Positions 37,556-47,944 of a DNA stretch of 64,000 nucleotides are shown piece after piece (positions within the stretch are counted from its first letter, which is position 1; every line of letters starts with the position of its first letter). The position numbers and the translations under genes were made by a program. Below the pieces are notes generated by a model that had not been told where the DNA came from, searched no databases, and worked only from the letters and a program-made list of their open reading frames with translations. Origin of the DNA: Rhodococcus rhodnii NBRC 100604 (GTDB taxonomy: Bacteria > Actinomycetota > Actinomycetes > Mycobacteriales > Mycobacteriaceae); assembly GCF_001894925.1 (NCBI RefSeq), contig NZ_BCXD01000010.1, positions 124,001 through 188,000 of the forward strand, written 5' to 3'.

Positions 37556-37690
37556 TCAGTGCTCGTCGGTCGAGACCGCCATCGAGTCACCGATCGGATC
37601 GGCGAACATGCCCTGGACTCGTTCGAGGATCTCTTCGGTGGTGAAGCGCTCTTCCGATCAGATTGCCCCGGTTGCGATTCCGCGTTGCAT
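37556..37690 (-). pseudogene. Small ORF interrupted by an in-frame TGA
   Basis: From ATG 37690, preceded by GAGGAGCAGAAGG, the frame reads MQRGIATGAI, then TGA at 37660-37658, then 33 residues of good coding composition (SEERFTTEEILERVQGMFAD, PIGDSMAVSTDEH) to a second TGA at 37556. This may be a nonsense-mutated small gene upstream of whiB, or the second part may be chance. I do not know the family. Confidence 0.3.
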
Positions 37691-38157
37691 GGTCGGCCCT
37701 TCTGCTCCTCGGCAGCTCCGGCTGCGACGGAGACGATTCCCGGTGTCCCCCACGGCAAGCCTTCATGCCTCGACGAAAGATCTTTTGTAGTCGATGTCGT
37801 TCAACATTGACGCGATGAGCGTACAACAAAATCTGCGTCCGTCAAAACAGATTAGCTCGCGTTCGGGAATACGCGCCGTCACCTGCGCTTCCTGCGGATT
37901 CCGCCACCGCAACGAGGATGCGGGTACCGCCGCGGCGACTCTTCGCAGCTCGACGCATGTCCCGGCCCGGGAGTCGGCCCCGGACGCTGTGCGGCGTGCA
38001 CGAACATGACACACACGGTGGAACAGGATTATCTGTCGCAGAGCATGCAGGTTTGCGCGCACGAGGGATGGAGACGTCCTCTATCGCCCCTCGGGCCGGG
38101 CTCTCGCGAACGAGAGCCGACGGGCGCCTCGAGTTGCGTGGCGTACTCTCTACCTGC
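37691..38157. other. Low-GC intergenic region
   Basis: A patch at about 37775-37870 is clearly less GC-rich than the surroundings (CGACGAAAGATCTTTTGTAG, then ACAACAAAATCTGC and TCAAAACAGATTAG). No coding frame is convincing. It probably holds promoters for the minus-strand whiB side and for the tRNA-Leu. Confidence 0.4.
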
Positions 38158-38239
38158 GCGCGAGTGGCGTAATCGGCAGCCGCGCCAGGTTTAGGTCCTG
38201 GTGTCTTCGGACGTGGGGGTTCGAGTCCCCCCTCGCGCA
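38158..38239 (+). tRNA. tRNA-Leu (anticodon TAG)
   Basis: A class II tRNA with acceptor GCGCGAG/CTCGCGC, anticodon stem CCAGG/CCTGG around TTTAGGT (anticodon TAG), a variable arm TGTCTTCGGACG, and T arm GGGGGTTCGAGTCCCCC. CCA is encoded at 38240-38242. Confidence 0.96.
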
Positions 38240-38339
38240 CCACCACCCGACCCCGAGTGGCCGGGCCGACCGAGTACATGGGCTCGAGGTCACCCGGACC
38301 AGCAGCGGCGACGCCGTCGACGTCGGGTACCGTCGAGGC

Positions 38340-38726
38340 GTGGCCGATAAGCGTAGAACCAATCGCGTCGCACTCGTCGTACTCGTCGTGGTCGGTGCCG
38401 CGAGTTGCCTCGCACTCGGCTACTGGCAGTGGACGCGGTTCGAGAGCGTCGGCGGCGACGGCCAGAACCTCGGCTACGCCTTTCAATGGCCGCTCTTCGC
38501 GGCGTTCTTCATCTACGCCTACCGCCGGTTCGTGAAGCTCGAGGACGCGCAGTCCGACCCGGAACCGGACACGGACGACGAGCCGCGGGAGATTCCGCCC
38601 GATCTGCTCCCCCCGATCCCCACCGCCACTGCGGAGACGGCCGACCAGGACGATCGCGCCCGCGTGGAGTACAACGCCTATCTCGAAGAGCTGGCCGCTC
38701 GCGATGCGAACAGGAGCAACCATTGA
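38340..38726 (+). CDS. LprD-like membrane-anchored protein
   Basis: A 128-residue protein. A basic start (VADKRRTNRVALVVLVVVGA) leads into a membrane helix with a possible lipobox around AASC, then GYWQWTRFES, a second hydrophobic stretch (FQWPLFAAFFIYAYRRFV) and a long acidic cytosolic or exported tail. Its position beside DUF3817, rdgB and rph corresponds to Rv1343c (LprD). The GTG at 38340 has TACCGT ending 6 nt upstream. It overlaps the next gene by TTGA. The role is unknown. Confidence 0.75.
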   Translation: MADKRRTNRVALVVLVVVGAASCLALGYWQWTRFESVGGDGQNLGYAFQWPLFAAFFIYAYRRFVKLEDAQSDPEPDTDDEPREIPPDLLPPIPTATAETADQDDRARVEYNAYLEELAARDANRSNH

Positions 38727-39085
38727 GTGCCGCACCCGATCGGTCGACCGCCGTGGAGCCGAGTGCCGACGACCGCAAGAAGATCGCCTCGGCACTCCTG
38801 CGTTACCGCGTCCTCGCGTACGCGACCGGTCTGTGGCTGCTGCTGCTCGTCGGCGAGATGGTCGCCAAGTACATCATCGGCGTCGAGGACGTCCCGGCCT
38901 GGATCGCGATCGTGCACGGCTGGGTCTACGCCGTGTACCTGCTCGTGACGTTCGATCTCGCGATCAAGGTCCGGTGGCCCGTGCCGCGGACGATCGGCAC
39001 GCTGCTCGCGGGCACCGTCCCGCTCCTGAGCTTCTTCGTCGAGCATCGCCGGACCCAGCAGGTCAAGCGCGACTTCGGCGTCTGA
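38723..39085 (+). CDS. DUF3817 membrane protein (Rv1342c-like)
   Basis: A 120-residue integral membrane protein with about three helices. The DUF3817 signature is visible: LRYRVLAYATGLWLLLLVGE, then IAIVHGWVYAVYLLVTFDLA and GTVPLLSFFVEHRRTQ. It begins at TTG 38723, sharing TTGA with the stop of the LprD-like gene, with AGGAG upstream. The rare TTG start and the overlap indicate coupled translation. A paralogue lies at 59593-59982. Confidence 0.85.
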   Translation: MSAAPDRSTAVEPSADDRKKIASALLRYRVLAYATGLWLLLLVGEMVAKYIIGVEDVPAWIAIVHGWVYAVYLLVTFDLAIKVRWPVPRTIGTLLAGTVPLLSFFVEHRRTQQVKRDFGV

Positions 39086-39118
39086 CCTGCCGGGCCTTCG
39101 GGCTCACGGCAGTGCCGC

Positions 39119-39766
39119 TCAGCGCTGTGCGAGTGCGCGCAGCGCCGGGACCAACCGGGTGAGCGCGGCACCGCGGTGCGACCGGGCGTCCTTCTCCTCG
39201 GGCGTCAACTCGGCCGCCGACCGCGTGTCGTCGTCGGGGACGAAGACGGGGTCGTAGCCGAATCCGCCGTCGCCGCGCGGCTCGCGCGCGATGCGGCCAC
39301 GCCACTCGCCGCGCACCACGATCTCCTCGGCCTCCCCGCCGTCCGGGCCGGGCACGACCAGCGCGCATGCGGAGACGAAAGCGCCGCCGCGCCGGTCGTC
39401 CGGGACGTCGGTGAGCTGGGCCAGCAGCAACGCCGTGTTGGCGGCGTCGGCGCCGTGACGTCCCGACCACCGCGCCGACAGCACGCCCGGCATGCCCGAC
39501 AGCGCGTCGACCGCGATACCGGAATCGTCTGCGATGCACGGCATCCCCGACGCCGCAGCGCCGTCGCGCGCCTTGATCAGGGCGTTCTCCTCGAACGTCG
39601 CACCCGTCTCGGGCGTCTCGGGATAGGGCGGGATCTCGTCGAGCCCGACCGGCTCGATCCCCACCACGCCCGCGGCGTCCAGAACACGGCGCAACTCGCG
39701 GAGCTTCTTCGGATTACGGCTCGCGACGAGGACCCTCGTCTCCGGAGCCGACGCCGTCTCAGGCAC
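39119..39766 (-). CDS. rdgB: XTP/dITP diphosphatase (RdgB/HAM1)
   Basis: A 215-residue nucleotide-pool sanitising enzyme that hydrolyses dITP, XTP and related non-canonical triphosphates. Motifs: [13 protein letters not shown] near 13-25, [12 protein letters not shown] near 56, [12 protein letters not shown] near 77, [11 protein letters not shown] near 164, SHRGAAL near 199. It overlaps rph by 8 bp and is translated after it. Confidence 0.95.
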   Translation of the reverse strand: MPETASAPETRVLVASRNPKKLRELRRVLDAAGVVGIEPVGLDEIPPYPETPETGATFEENALIKARDGAAASGMPCIADDSGIAVDALSGMPGVLSARWSGRHGADAANTALLLAQLTDVPDDRRGGAFVSACALVVPGPDGGEAEEIVVRGEWRGRIAREPRGDGGFGYDPVFVPDDDTRSAAELTPEEKDARSHRGAALTRLVPALRALAQR

Positions 39767-40538
39767 CGAAACGCTTCTTCGGTGCCGGCGCCTCGGGCAG
39801 TTCGCCCGGGTAGGGCAGCGCGAGCGCCTCGCGCTGCACCTCGAAGAGTCGATCGCATCCGGCGAGCGCGCTGTCGAGCAGGCGGTCGAGCGTCGAGCGT
39901 GCGAAGGTCGCGCCCTCGCCCGTCCCCTGTACCTCGACGAGCGTGCCGGTGTCGGTCGCGACGACGTTCATGTCGACCTCGGCCCGCGAATCCTCCTCGT
40001 AGGGCAGGTCGAGCCGCACACGCCCGTCGACGACGCCGACGCTGACCGCGGCGATCGCGCACGAGATCGGCTGCGGGTCGGTGAGCCGGCCCGCGGCACG
40101 CAGGTACGTCACGGCATCGACGAGTGCGACGTACGCACCCGTGATGGCCGCGGTGCGGGTTCCGCCGTCCGCCTGCAGGACGTCGCAGTCGACGGCGATG
40201 GTGTTCTCGCCGATCGCGGCGAGGTCGATGCAGGCGCGCAGCGACCGGCCGACGAGCCGGCTGATCTCGTGGGTGCGGCCCCCGACTCGGCCCTTCGTCG
40301 ACTCACGCTGGCTGCGTTCGTGCGTCGCGGCGGGCAGCATCGCGTATTCGGCGGTGAGCCATCCGAGCCCACTCCCCCTGCGCCAGCGAGGTACTCCCTC
40401 GTCGACACTCGCGGTGCACATCACGCGGGTGTTCCCGAACTCGACGAGCACCGACCCGGCCGGATGCGTCGTGAAGCCGCGCGTGATCCGGATCTCGCGG
40501 AGTTCGTCGTCTGTTCTGCCGTCTTCTCGCGTAGTCAC
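39759..40538 (-). CDS. rph: Ribonuclease PH
   Basis: A 259-residue phosphorolytic 3'-5' exoribonuclease that trims tRNA 3' ends. It carries [20 protein letters not shown] at the start, the phosphate-binding [15 protein letters not shown] near 124, and the [17 protein letters not shown] stretch near 179. The GTG at 40538 has TAGGCT ending 7 nt upstream on the minus strand, so this is probably the leaderless first gene of rph-rdgB. Confidence 0.95.
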   Translation of the reverse strand: MTTREDGRTDDELREIRITRGFTTHPAGSVLVEFGNTRVMCTASVDEGVPRWRRGSGLGWLTAEYAMLPAATHERSQRESTKGRVGGRTHEISRLVGRSLRACIDLAAIGENTIAVDCDVLQADGGTRTAAITGAYVALVDAVTYLRAAGRLTDPQPISCAIAAVSVGVVDGRVRLDLPYEEDSRAEVDMNVVATDTGTLVEVQGTGEGATFARSTLDRLLDSALAGCDRLFEVQREALALPYPGELPEAPAPKKRFGA

Positions 40539-40548
40539 GAACCCGAGC

Positions 40549-41343
40549 CTAGCGGCCGCCTCCCACGGCGAGCCCGGGGATGTCGTACACGCCGCCGGCG
40601 ACGACGGCCTCGACCGGACCGGCGAACTCGGCCTTCGCCTCGGCGATGATCTCCTCGCGCGGGGTCCACGGCGGAATGTGCGTCAGCAGGAGCGTTCCGA
40701 CACCAGCACGAGTGGCGATCCGGCCCGCCTCCGTGCCCGACAGGTGCACGCCTTCGGGCCGCTCGGCAGTGTGGGTCCACGACGCCTCGCACAGCAGGAC
40801 GTCGGCGCCCTCCGCGAGGGCGACGACCTCGTCGCACATTCCGGTGTCGCCGGTGTAGACGAGCGTCGCCCCGGAGCGGTCGGTGATACGCAGCCCGTAC
40901 GCCTCGGGCGGATGGAACATGCGCATCGGCGTCACCGTCAGCTCGCCGAACTCGACGGGCTCCGCTTCGTGCCACGCCTCGACCCGCATCGTGTCGGAGA
41001 CGTCGTCGACGTCACCCGCGACCTCGGCGGACGCACACCCGATCCGGTGCGAAGTCCCGGTCGGCCCGTACACGAGCACGCGGCCCTCGGGCGGGCTCGG
41101 ATGGTAGCGCCGCCACACCAGCAGGCCGGGAAGGTCGAGGCAGTGATCTGCATGCAGATGTGTGAGCATGACTGCGACCTTCGACGGGTCCTCGTGCCGC
41201 TGAAGGGCACCGAGCACACCGGGACCGAAGTCCAGGACGACCGGGTCCGTGCCGGGGGCCGTGAGGAGATATCCCGATGCCGCCGAGTCGGGTCCGCAGA
41301 CACTGCCCGAACAGCCCAGCACGGTGATGCGCATGCCGCTCAT
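40549..41343 (-). CDS. Metallo-beta-lactamase-fold phosphodiesterase (Rv1339-like, cAMP)
   Basis: A 264-residue cytosolic protein. [13 protein letters not shown] near 60-72 holds the binuclear zinc ligands, [10 protein letters not shown] follows, and [11 protein letters not shown] near 158 and [12 protein letters not shown] near 232 supply further ligands. Rv1339 has been shown to hydrolyse cAMP (atypical class II phosphodiesterase), and the gene keeps the same position next to rph here. The window also contains the start of an adenylate cyclase-like gene at 63572. ATG 41343 (MSGMRIT) or 41334 (MRIT) are both possible. Confidence 0.82.
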   Translation of the reverse strand: MSGMRITVLGCSGSVCGPDSAASGYLLTAPGTDPVVLDFGPGVLGALQRHEDPSKVAVMLTHLHADHCLDLPGLLVWRRYHPSPPEGRVLVYGPTGTSHRIGCASAEVAGDVDDVSDTMRVEAWHEAEPVEFGELTVTPMRMFHPPEAYGLRITDRSGATLVYTGDTGMCDEVVALAEGADVLLCEASWTHTAERPEGVHLSGTEAGRIATRAGVGTLLLTHIPPWTPREEIIAEAKAEFAGPVEAVVAGGVYDIPGLAVGGGR

Positions 41344-41383
41344 GCTGCCACGCCCACCGCGTCCGCACGAAGTTGCGCGCCGA

Positions 41384-43264
<1,881 letters not shown>

Positions 43265-43307
43265 CGTTCGGTCACCTTTCTCGGGGTGGGCTCGCGTCTC
43301 CGGACGC

Positions 43308-43736
43308 TCACGTCTCGACGACGCGCACGGTCTCCTCCGTGACGACGCCGTCGACGATCCGGAAGCTGCGGACGTCGGCGTGGTCCGGGTCGCGCGTCGA
43401 GACGAGCACGTAGTGCGCGCCGGGCTCGGACGCGTACGAGATGTCGGTCCGGCTCGGGTACGCCTCGGTCGCGGTGTGGGAGTGGTAGATCACGACGGGG
43501 TCCTCGTCGCGGGCGTCCAGCTCACGCCAGACCTTCAGCTGCTCGCCGGAGTCGAAGCGGTAGAAGGTCGGCGAACGCTCCGCGTTCGTCATCGGGATGT
43601 GACGCTCGGGGCGGTCGGACCCTTCGGGTCCCGCGAGAACACCGCACGCCTCGTCGGGGTGGTCGCGGCGGGCGTGCTCGATTATGGCCGCCACGAGGTG
43701 CGATCCGATCGCGAACTCCGCACGCTCGTCGGGCAT
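43308..43736 (-). CDS. mec: CysO-cysteine peptidase Mec (JAMM metalloprotease)
   Basis: A 142-residue zinc protease that releases cysteine from CysO-Cys. The JAMM motif is HSHTATEAYPSRTD near 84-98 (HxH and Asp), with the Glu in DEACGVL near 33. The ATG at 43736 is preceded by AGGAGG; an in-frame GTG five codons earlier has no such site. It is the first gene of the mec-cysO-cysM-rhomboid operon. Confidence 0.93.
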   Translation of the reverse strand: MPDERAEFAIGSHLVAAIIEHARRDHPDEACGVLAGPEGSDRPERHIPMTNAERSPTFYRFDSGEQLKVWRELDARDEDPVVIYHSHTATEAYPSRTDISYASEPGAHYVLVSTRDPDHADVRSFRIVDGVVTEETVRVVET

Positions 43737-43805
43737 CCGTCCTCCTGTCACCGCCTCCAGCGAACCACGATTCGGCCCGGCGCGCGGATCACACGCCGAC
43801 TGCCG

Positions 43806-44882
43806 TCACGTCACTGCATCGGGGAACACGTCTCGGTACGCGGGGATTCCCGCGACGGTGGTCGCCGAGAGCACGGCGTCGACGATCGCGCGCTCCACCA
43901 CGACGGCCGCGGCCTCGGCGACCGCGGCACGCACGGCGAGTTCGGGCGCGAAACCGGGTGGGACGGGGCCCGTCTCGGGACGCACGCGGCCGGTCGCGAG
44001 CGCGAAGATCGTGTCGCCGTCGAGCGGGGAATGCGCCGGCCGCACGGCACGCGCGATGCCGTCGTGGCCGGCCGTCGCGACCCGGCGGCAGCCGTCGCGG
44101 TCGAGGGCGGCGTCGGTCGCGACGACGCCGATCGTGGTGTTGAGCAGCGTGCCCTTCGCCGCCAGTTCGCGGTAGCGCTCGACCTCGGCGGCGCCGGGTG
44201 CGCGCAGACCGAACGACTCTGCGCCGTCGGTGCCGACCCCCCACGGCAGACCGGTGCGCGGGTCGACGACCGAGCCGACCGGATTGGCGACCATGAGCGC
44301 CGCGACCGTGACGCCCGCCGCAGGGCCCTCGCCGAGCACGAGGCTCGCGGAGCCGACGCCGCCCTTGAGCGCGCCGGCTCGCGCACCCGTCCCGGCCCCG
44401 ACGCTGCCGCGCGCGAAGTCCGTCGAGGAGGCGTCGCGTGCCGCGAGATACCCGAAGTCCGCGTCCGGACGCCGCTGCCAGTCGCCGACGGGAAGGTCGA
44501 AGACCACGGCCGCCGGGACCAGCGGGACGACGCCCGCTCCCATCGCGAGCCCGTGGCCGGTCTCCTCGAGCCGCCGCATCACGCCGTCCGCCGCCGCGAG
44601 CCCGAACGCACTGCCGCCGCCGAGGACGACGGCGTGCACGTGGTGGACGCTGTTCGCCGGGTCGAGGGCGTCGGTCTCGCGCGTGCCCGGTCCCCCGCCG
44701 CGGACGTCGACCGCGGCGACGGCGCCCTCCGGCGCGAGAACGACCGTCGTGCCGGTCGCCGTACCCGTCCCGGGACGGTCGCCCTCGGCGACGGTGACGT
44801 CGTCGGTGAGGGCGTGGTGATGGCCCACGCGCAGACCCGCGACGTCGAGCAGATCGTCTCGGGGGCCGCGGGTCGTGGTCAC
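43806..44882 (-). CDS. P1-family N-terminal nucleophile hydrolase (DmpA-like)
   Basis: A 358-residue self-processing aminopeptidase-like protein. LGGGSAFGLAAADGVMRRL near 87-105 is the P1 core, and the cleavage site that creates the nucleophile Thr is in GTLLNTTIGVVATDA near 236-250. The GTG at 44882 overlaps the DUF2017 stop by GTGA, so the order clpS, DUF2017, P1 hydrolase is one operon, as in Rv1331-Rv1333. The physiological substrate is unknown. Confidence 0.88.
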   Translation of the reverse strand: MTTTRGPRDDLLDVAGLRVGHHHALTDDVTVAEGDRPGTGTATGTTVVLAPEGAVAAVDVRGGGPGTRETDALDPANSVHHVHAVVLGGGSAFGLAAADGVMRRLEETGHGLAMGAGVVPLVPAAVVFDLPVGDWQRRPDADFGYLAARDASSTDFARGSVGAGTGARAGALKGGVGSASLVLGEGPAAGVTVAALMVANPVGSVVDPRTGLPWGVGTDGAESFGLRAPGAAEVERYRELAAKGTLLNTTIGVVATDAALDRDGCRRVATAGHDGIARAVRPAHSPLDGDTIFALATGRVRPETGPVPPGFAPELAVRAAVAEAAAVVVERAIVDAVLSATTVAGIPAYRDVFPDAVT

Positions 44883-45469
44883 GGGACGAGCGCCTGGACG
44901 AGCGACTCCTGCATCCACGTGAGCCAGTGGTAGACGTCGTAGTGCGCCGCGCGCGGGTCGCCCGGGTCGTACTCGTCGGGGATGGATCCGGGGCCGCCGT
45001 CCTCGTCCGTCGTCGTGAGATCGGTTCCGATCGCGAGCCGCACGTCGTTGATCGCCGCGAGCCAGGCGTCGGCCTGCTCGGGGGTCAACGAGAGCTTGCC
45101 ACCGGACGACGGCATCGTGGCGAGCACGACGCCCGCGGCCGCCCGCTTGGCGTCGATGATCTCGGGCTCGTGGAGGCTGCGCAGGGCGCCGTTGAGGTCG
45201 CCCCCGCCGTCGGGATCGGCGCCCTCGGAGTCGGGACGATGGAAGTCGGGGAGCAGCCGCGCGAGCACGGCGTCCTCGGGCGCGGTCGAGTGTCCCGACC
45301 GGATGCCGGTGAGTTCGGCGAGATCGTCATGCGGCGCCGAGTGCGCGCGTTCGTCGAGGAGGCCGGCGACCGACCCGACGAGCGAGCGCAACACCGTCGC
45401 TTCGTGCTCGTCCATCTCCGACCGGAGCTTGACTCCCCCGAGCGAGTTCTTCCTCGTCCACTGTCGCAC
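44879..45469 (-). CDS. aosR: DUF2017 protein, AosR-like redox regulator
   Basis: A 196-residue helical protein with the DUF2017 layout: DEHEATVLRSLVGSVAGLLD near 20-39, SLTPEQADAWLAAINDVRLA near 127-146, and the Tyr/His/Trp-rich end HYDVYHWLTWMQESLVQAL. Rv1332 (AosR) was reported to bind SigH under oxidative stress and raise mec-cysO-cysM transcription, and the gene lies just upstream of that operon here. No cysteine is seen in the residues I read, so the disulfide switch proposed for AosR may be absent or different. Confidence 0.8.
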   Translation of the reverse strand: MRQWTRKNSLGGVKLRSEMDEHEATVLRSLVGSVAGLLDERAHSAPHDDLAELTGIRSGHSTAPEDAVLARLLPDFHRPDSEGADPDGGGDLNGALRSLHEPEIIDAKRAAAGVVLATMPSSGGKLSLTPEQADAWLAAINDVRLAIGTDLTTTDEDGGPGSIPDEYDPGDPRAAHYDVYHWLTWMQESLVQALVP

Positions 45470-45496
45470 CGTGGCGCCTCCCGTTCTCGTTCCGGC

Positions 45497-45859
45497 TCAG
45501 CTGTCGTCGCGCTGCATCGTCGCCCACAGTCCCGCGGCGTGGAGTTTGCGGACGTCGTTCTCCATCTTGTCGCGCGACCCGCTCGACACCACGGCCTTGC
45601 CCTCCGAGTGCACCTGCATCATCAGGTCGGTGGCCTTGGCTTTGCTGTAGCCGAACAGCTTCTGGAAGATGTAGGTGACGTAGTGCATGAGGTTGACCGG
45701 GTCGTCCCAGACGATCGTCACCCAGGGGCGATCGATGTTCGTCTCGCGTTCGGTCGCCTCGGCCTGCGCAGGCGTCACCTGCGGAGACGCCGCGCCGGCG
45801 AGCTGGGGCGAAGCCGGGATGGCGCCACGGGGCGGAAGGGTCGTCACGTTCGGAGCCAT
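45497..45859 (-). CDS. clpS: ATP-dependent Clp protease adaptor ClpS
   Basis: A 120-residue adaptor that delivers N-end-rule substrates to ClpC/ClpA. After a 40-residue Pro/Ala-rich extension, the core reads [20 protein letters not shown] near 44-63, containing the DDP-N-M pocket, then [12 protein letters not shown] near 83. TACTCT ends 7 nt upstream of the ATG at 45859 on the minus strand. It is divergent from pncB. Confidence 0.94.
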   Translation of the reverse strand: MAPNVTTLPPRGAIPASPQLAGAASPQVTPAQAEATERETNIDRPWVTIVWDDPVNLMHYVTYIFQKLFGYSKAKATDLMMQVHSEGKAVVSSGSRDKMENDVRKLHAAGLWATMQRDDS

Positions 45860-45980
45860 GAACCCCAGAGTACGGCGTGCCCGTGAGTGACGACACCCGC
45901 GGATGTCCGTTACGCCCGGATGAGGCGAGCCGGTGGCGCACGTCCTCCACGTCGGCGCACTCGGTGCCTACAGTGACGGG

Positions 45981-47333
45981 GTGAGCCCGGGACCGAGCAC
46001 CGCCCTGCTGACCGACCAGTACGAGCTGACCATGCTGTCGGCGGCACTGCGGGACGGCACGGCCGACACACCGTGCACGTTCGAGGTCTTCGCGCGGTCG
46101 CTACCCCCCGGCCGGCGCTACGGAGTGCTCGCGGGCCTCGGACGGCTCGCGCACCTGCTACCCGGCTTCCGTTTCGGCGAGCCCGAACTCGAGGTCGTCT
46201 CCCGTTTTCTCGACGACACGACCGTGCAGTGGCTGAGCGAGTACCGGTTCGGCGGCGACATCGACGGCTACCCCGAGGGCGAGCTCTACTTCCCCGGCTC
46301 CCCCGTGTTGTCGGTGCGCGGCACGTTCGCGGAGTGCGTCGTGCTCGAGACGCTGGTGCTGTCGGTGTTCAATCACGATTCCGCGATCGCGTCCGCAGCG
46401 GCGCGCATGGTCGGCGCCGCCGCCGGCCGCACGATGATCGAGATGGGCTCGCGCCGCACCCACGAGGACGCCGCCGTCGCGGCGTCCCGCGCCGCGTACA
46501 TCGCAGGTTTCGACTCGACGTCGAACCTCGAAGCGGTGCGCCGCTGGGGCATTCCCGGTGCGGGCACGAGCGCGCACGCGTTCACCTTGCTGCACACCGG
46601 CCCCGGCGGCCCCGACGAGGCCGCGGCCTTCCGCAGCCAGATCGAGGCGCTCGGCGTGTCCACGACGCTGCTCGTCGACACCTACGACATCACCGCGGGC
46701 GTGCGGACGGCGATCGAGGTCGCCGGGCCCGAACTCGGTGGCGTCCGCATCGACTCGGGCGACGTCGGTGTGCTCGCCCGGCAGGTCCGCGATCAGCTCG
46801 ACGAACTCGGCGCCCCCGGCACCCGCATCGTCGTGTCCGGTGATCTCGACGAGTACGCGATCGCGGCGCTGCGCGCCGAGCCCGTCGACGTGTACGGCGT
46901 GGGGACCTCCGTCGTCGTGGGATCCGGCGCGCCCACGGCGGGCATGGTCTACAAGCTCGTCGAGGTCGACGGGATCCCCGTCGAGAAGCGCAGCGCGCAC
47001 AAGACGACGCGGGGTGGATCGAAGAGCGCCGTCCGTGTCGCGCGTCCCACCGGGACGTTCGTCGAGGAGCTCGTGTTCCCCGCCGGCGCCGACCCGGACG
47101 ACGCCGTCGCCGCGGCCGGCCACGACGCCGCCGACGTGCTCGTCCGCACGCTCCCCGTCCCGCTCGTCCGCGGCGGTGACGCGGTCGCCCCACCCGAATC
47201 GCTCGACGCCGTGCGCGCCCGTGTGGCCGCCGGCCGGATCGGGCTGCCGTGGGAGGGCCTGACGCTCTCGCACGGCGACCCCGCCGTCCCCGTACGGTTC
47301 GTCTCTCCCCCGACCTCTGGAGGCCACTCGTGA
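45981..47333 (+). CDS. pncB: Nicotinate phosphoribosyltransferase
   Basis: A 450-residue enzyme that converts nicotinate and PRPP to nicotinate mononucleotide in NAD salvage. Motifs: LLTDQYELTMLSAA near 9-22, FNHDSAIASAAARMV near 131, EMGSRRTHEDAAV near 154, RIDSGDVGVLARQVR near 257, YGVGTSVVVGSGAPTAGMVY near 306. The GTG at 45981 has TACAGT ending 6 nt upstream. It overlaps pncA by GTGA, so two consecutive salvage steps are coupled. Confidence 0.93.
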   Translation: MSPGPSTALLTDQYELTMLSAALRDGTADTPCTFEVFARSLPPGRRYGVLAGLGRLAHLLPGFRFGEPELEVVSRFLDDTTVQWLSEYRFGGDIDGYPEGELYFPGSPVLSVRGTFAECVVLETLVLSVFNHDSAIASAAARMVGAAAGRTMIEMGSRRTHEDAAVAASRAAYIAGFDSTSNLEAVRRWGIPGAGTSAHAFTLLHTGPGGPDEAAAFRSQIEALGVSTTLLVDTYDITAGVRTAIEVAGPELGGVRIDSGDVGVLARQVRDQLDELGAPGTRIVVSGDLDEYAIAALRAEPVDVYGVGTSVVVGSGAPTAGMVYKLVEVDGIPVEKRSAHKTTRGGSKSAVRVARPTGTFVEELVFPAGADPDDAVAAAGHDAADVLVRTLPVPLVRGGDAVAPPESLDAVRARVAAGRIGLPWEGLTLSHGDPAVPVRFVSPPTSGGHS

Positions 47334-47935
47334 AGACCGGTACCGCGCTCGTCGTCGTCGACGTCCAGAACGACTTCTGCGAAGGCGGGTCGCTCGCCGT
47401 CGACGGCGGCGCGGCGGTCGCGGGCGCGATCGGGCCCGTCGCCGCCGGCTACGACGTCGTCGTCGCGACGAAGGACCATCACATCGATCCGGGCGATCAC
47501 TTCTCGGACACGCCCGACTTCGTCGACTCGTGGCCCGTTCACTGCCGGGTCGGGACGTCCGGCGCCGAGTTCCACCCCGATCTCGACACCGCACGCATCG
47601 CGGAGACCTTCACGAAGGGCGAGTACAGCGCCGCGTACTCGGGCTTCGAGGGAGCGTCGGCGTCGGGTTCGCCGCTCACGGACTGGCTGCGCGAGCGGGG
47701 CGTCGAGTCCGTCGACATCGTGGGCCTCGCGACCGATCACTGCGTCCGCGCGACCGCCCTCGACGCCGTCCGCGAGGGGTTCCGGACGACGGTGCTGCTC
47801 CCGCTCACGGCGGGAGTCGCCGCCGACTCGACCGAGCGCACGCTGGGCGAACTGCGCGCCGCGGGCGTCCGGCTCGTGACGGATCTCGCCGACCGCGACG
47901 AGTCGCGGGGCAGCGACGTGGGTGGCCTCGACTAA
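47330..47935 (+). CDS. pncA: Nicotinamidase / pyrazinamidase
   Basis: A 201-residue amidase that deamidates nicotinamide to nicotinate. The triad is Asp11 (VVDVQNDF), Lys96 (TKGEYS) and Cys138 (DHCVRAT), and the metal ligands Asp49, His51, His57 and His71 fall at the same numbers as in M. tuberculosis PncA. Its product is the substrate of the upstream gene. GGAGG lies about 8 nt before the GTG at 47330. Confidence 0.94.
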   Translation: MKTGTALVVVDVQNDFCEGGSLAVDGGAAVAGAIGPVAAGYDVVVATKDHHIDPGDHFSDTPDFVDSWPVHCRVGTSGAEFHPDLDTARIAETFTKGEYSAAYSGFEGASASGSPLTDWLRERGVESVDIVGLATDHCVRATALDAVREGFRTTVLLPLTAGVAADSTERTLGELRAAGVRLVTDLADRDESRGSDVGGLD

Positions 47936-47944
47936 CCTGCACGG

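Noticed and set aside
37647..37659. A 13-base match to the end of a common sequencing adapter (CGCTCTTCCGATC)
   Set aside because: The match stops at the base where ligation always leaves T, and flanking bases continue a plausible coding frame, so chance is more likely than contamination. Raw reads could settle it.
37658..37660. The in-frame TGA as a selenocysteine codon
   Set aside because: No selenocysteine insertion hairpin is evident after the TGA, the protein is not a known selenoprotein, and no selenocysteine machinery is in the window.
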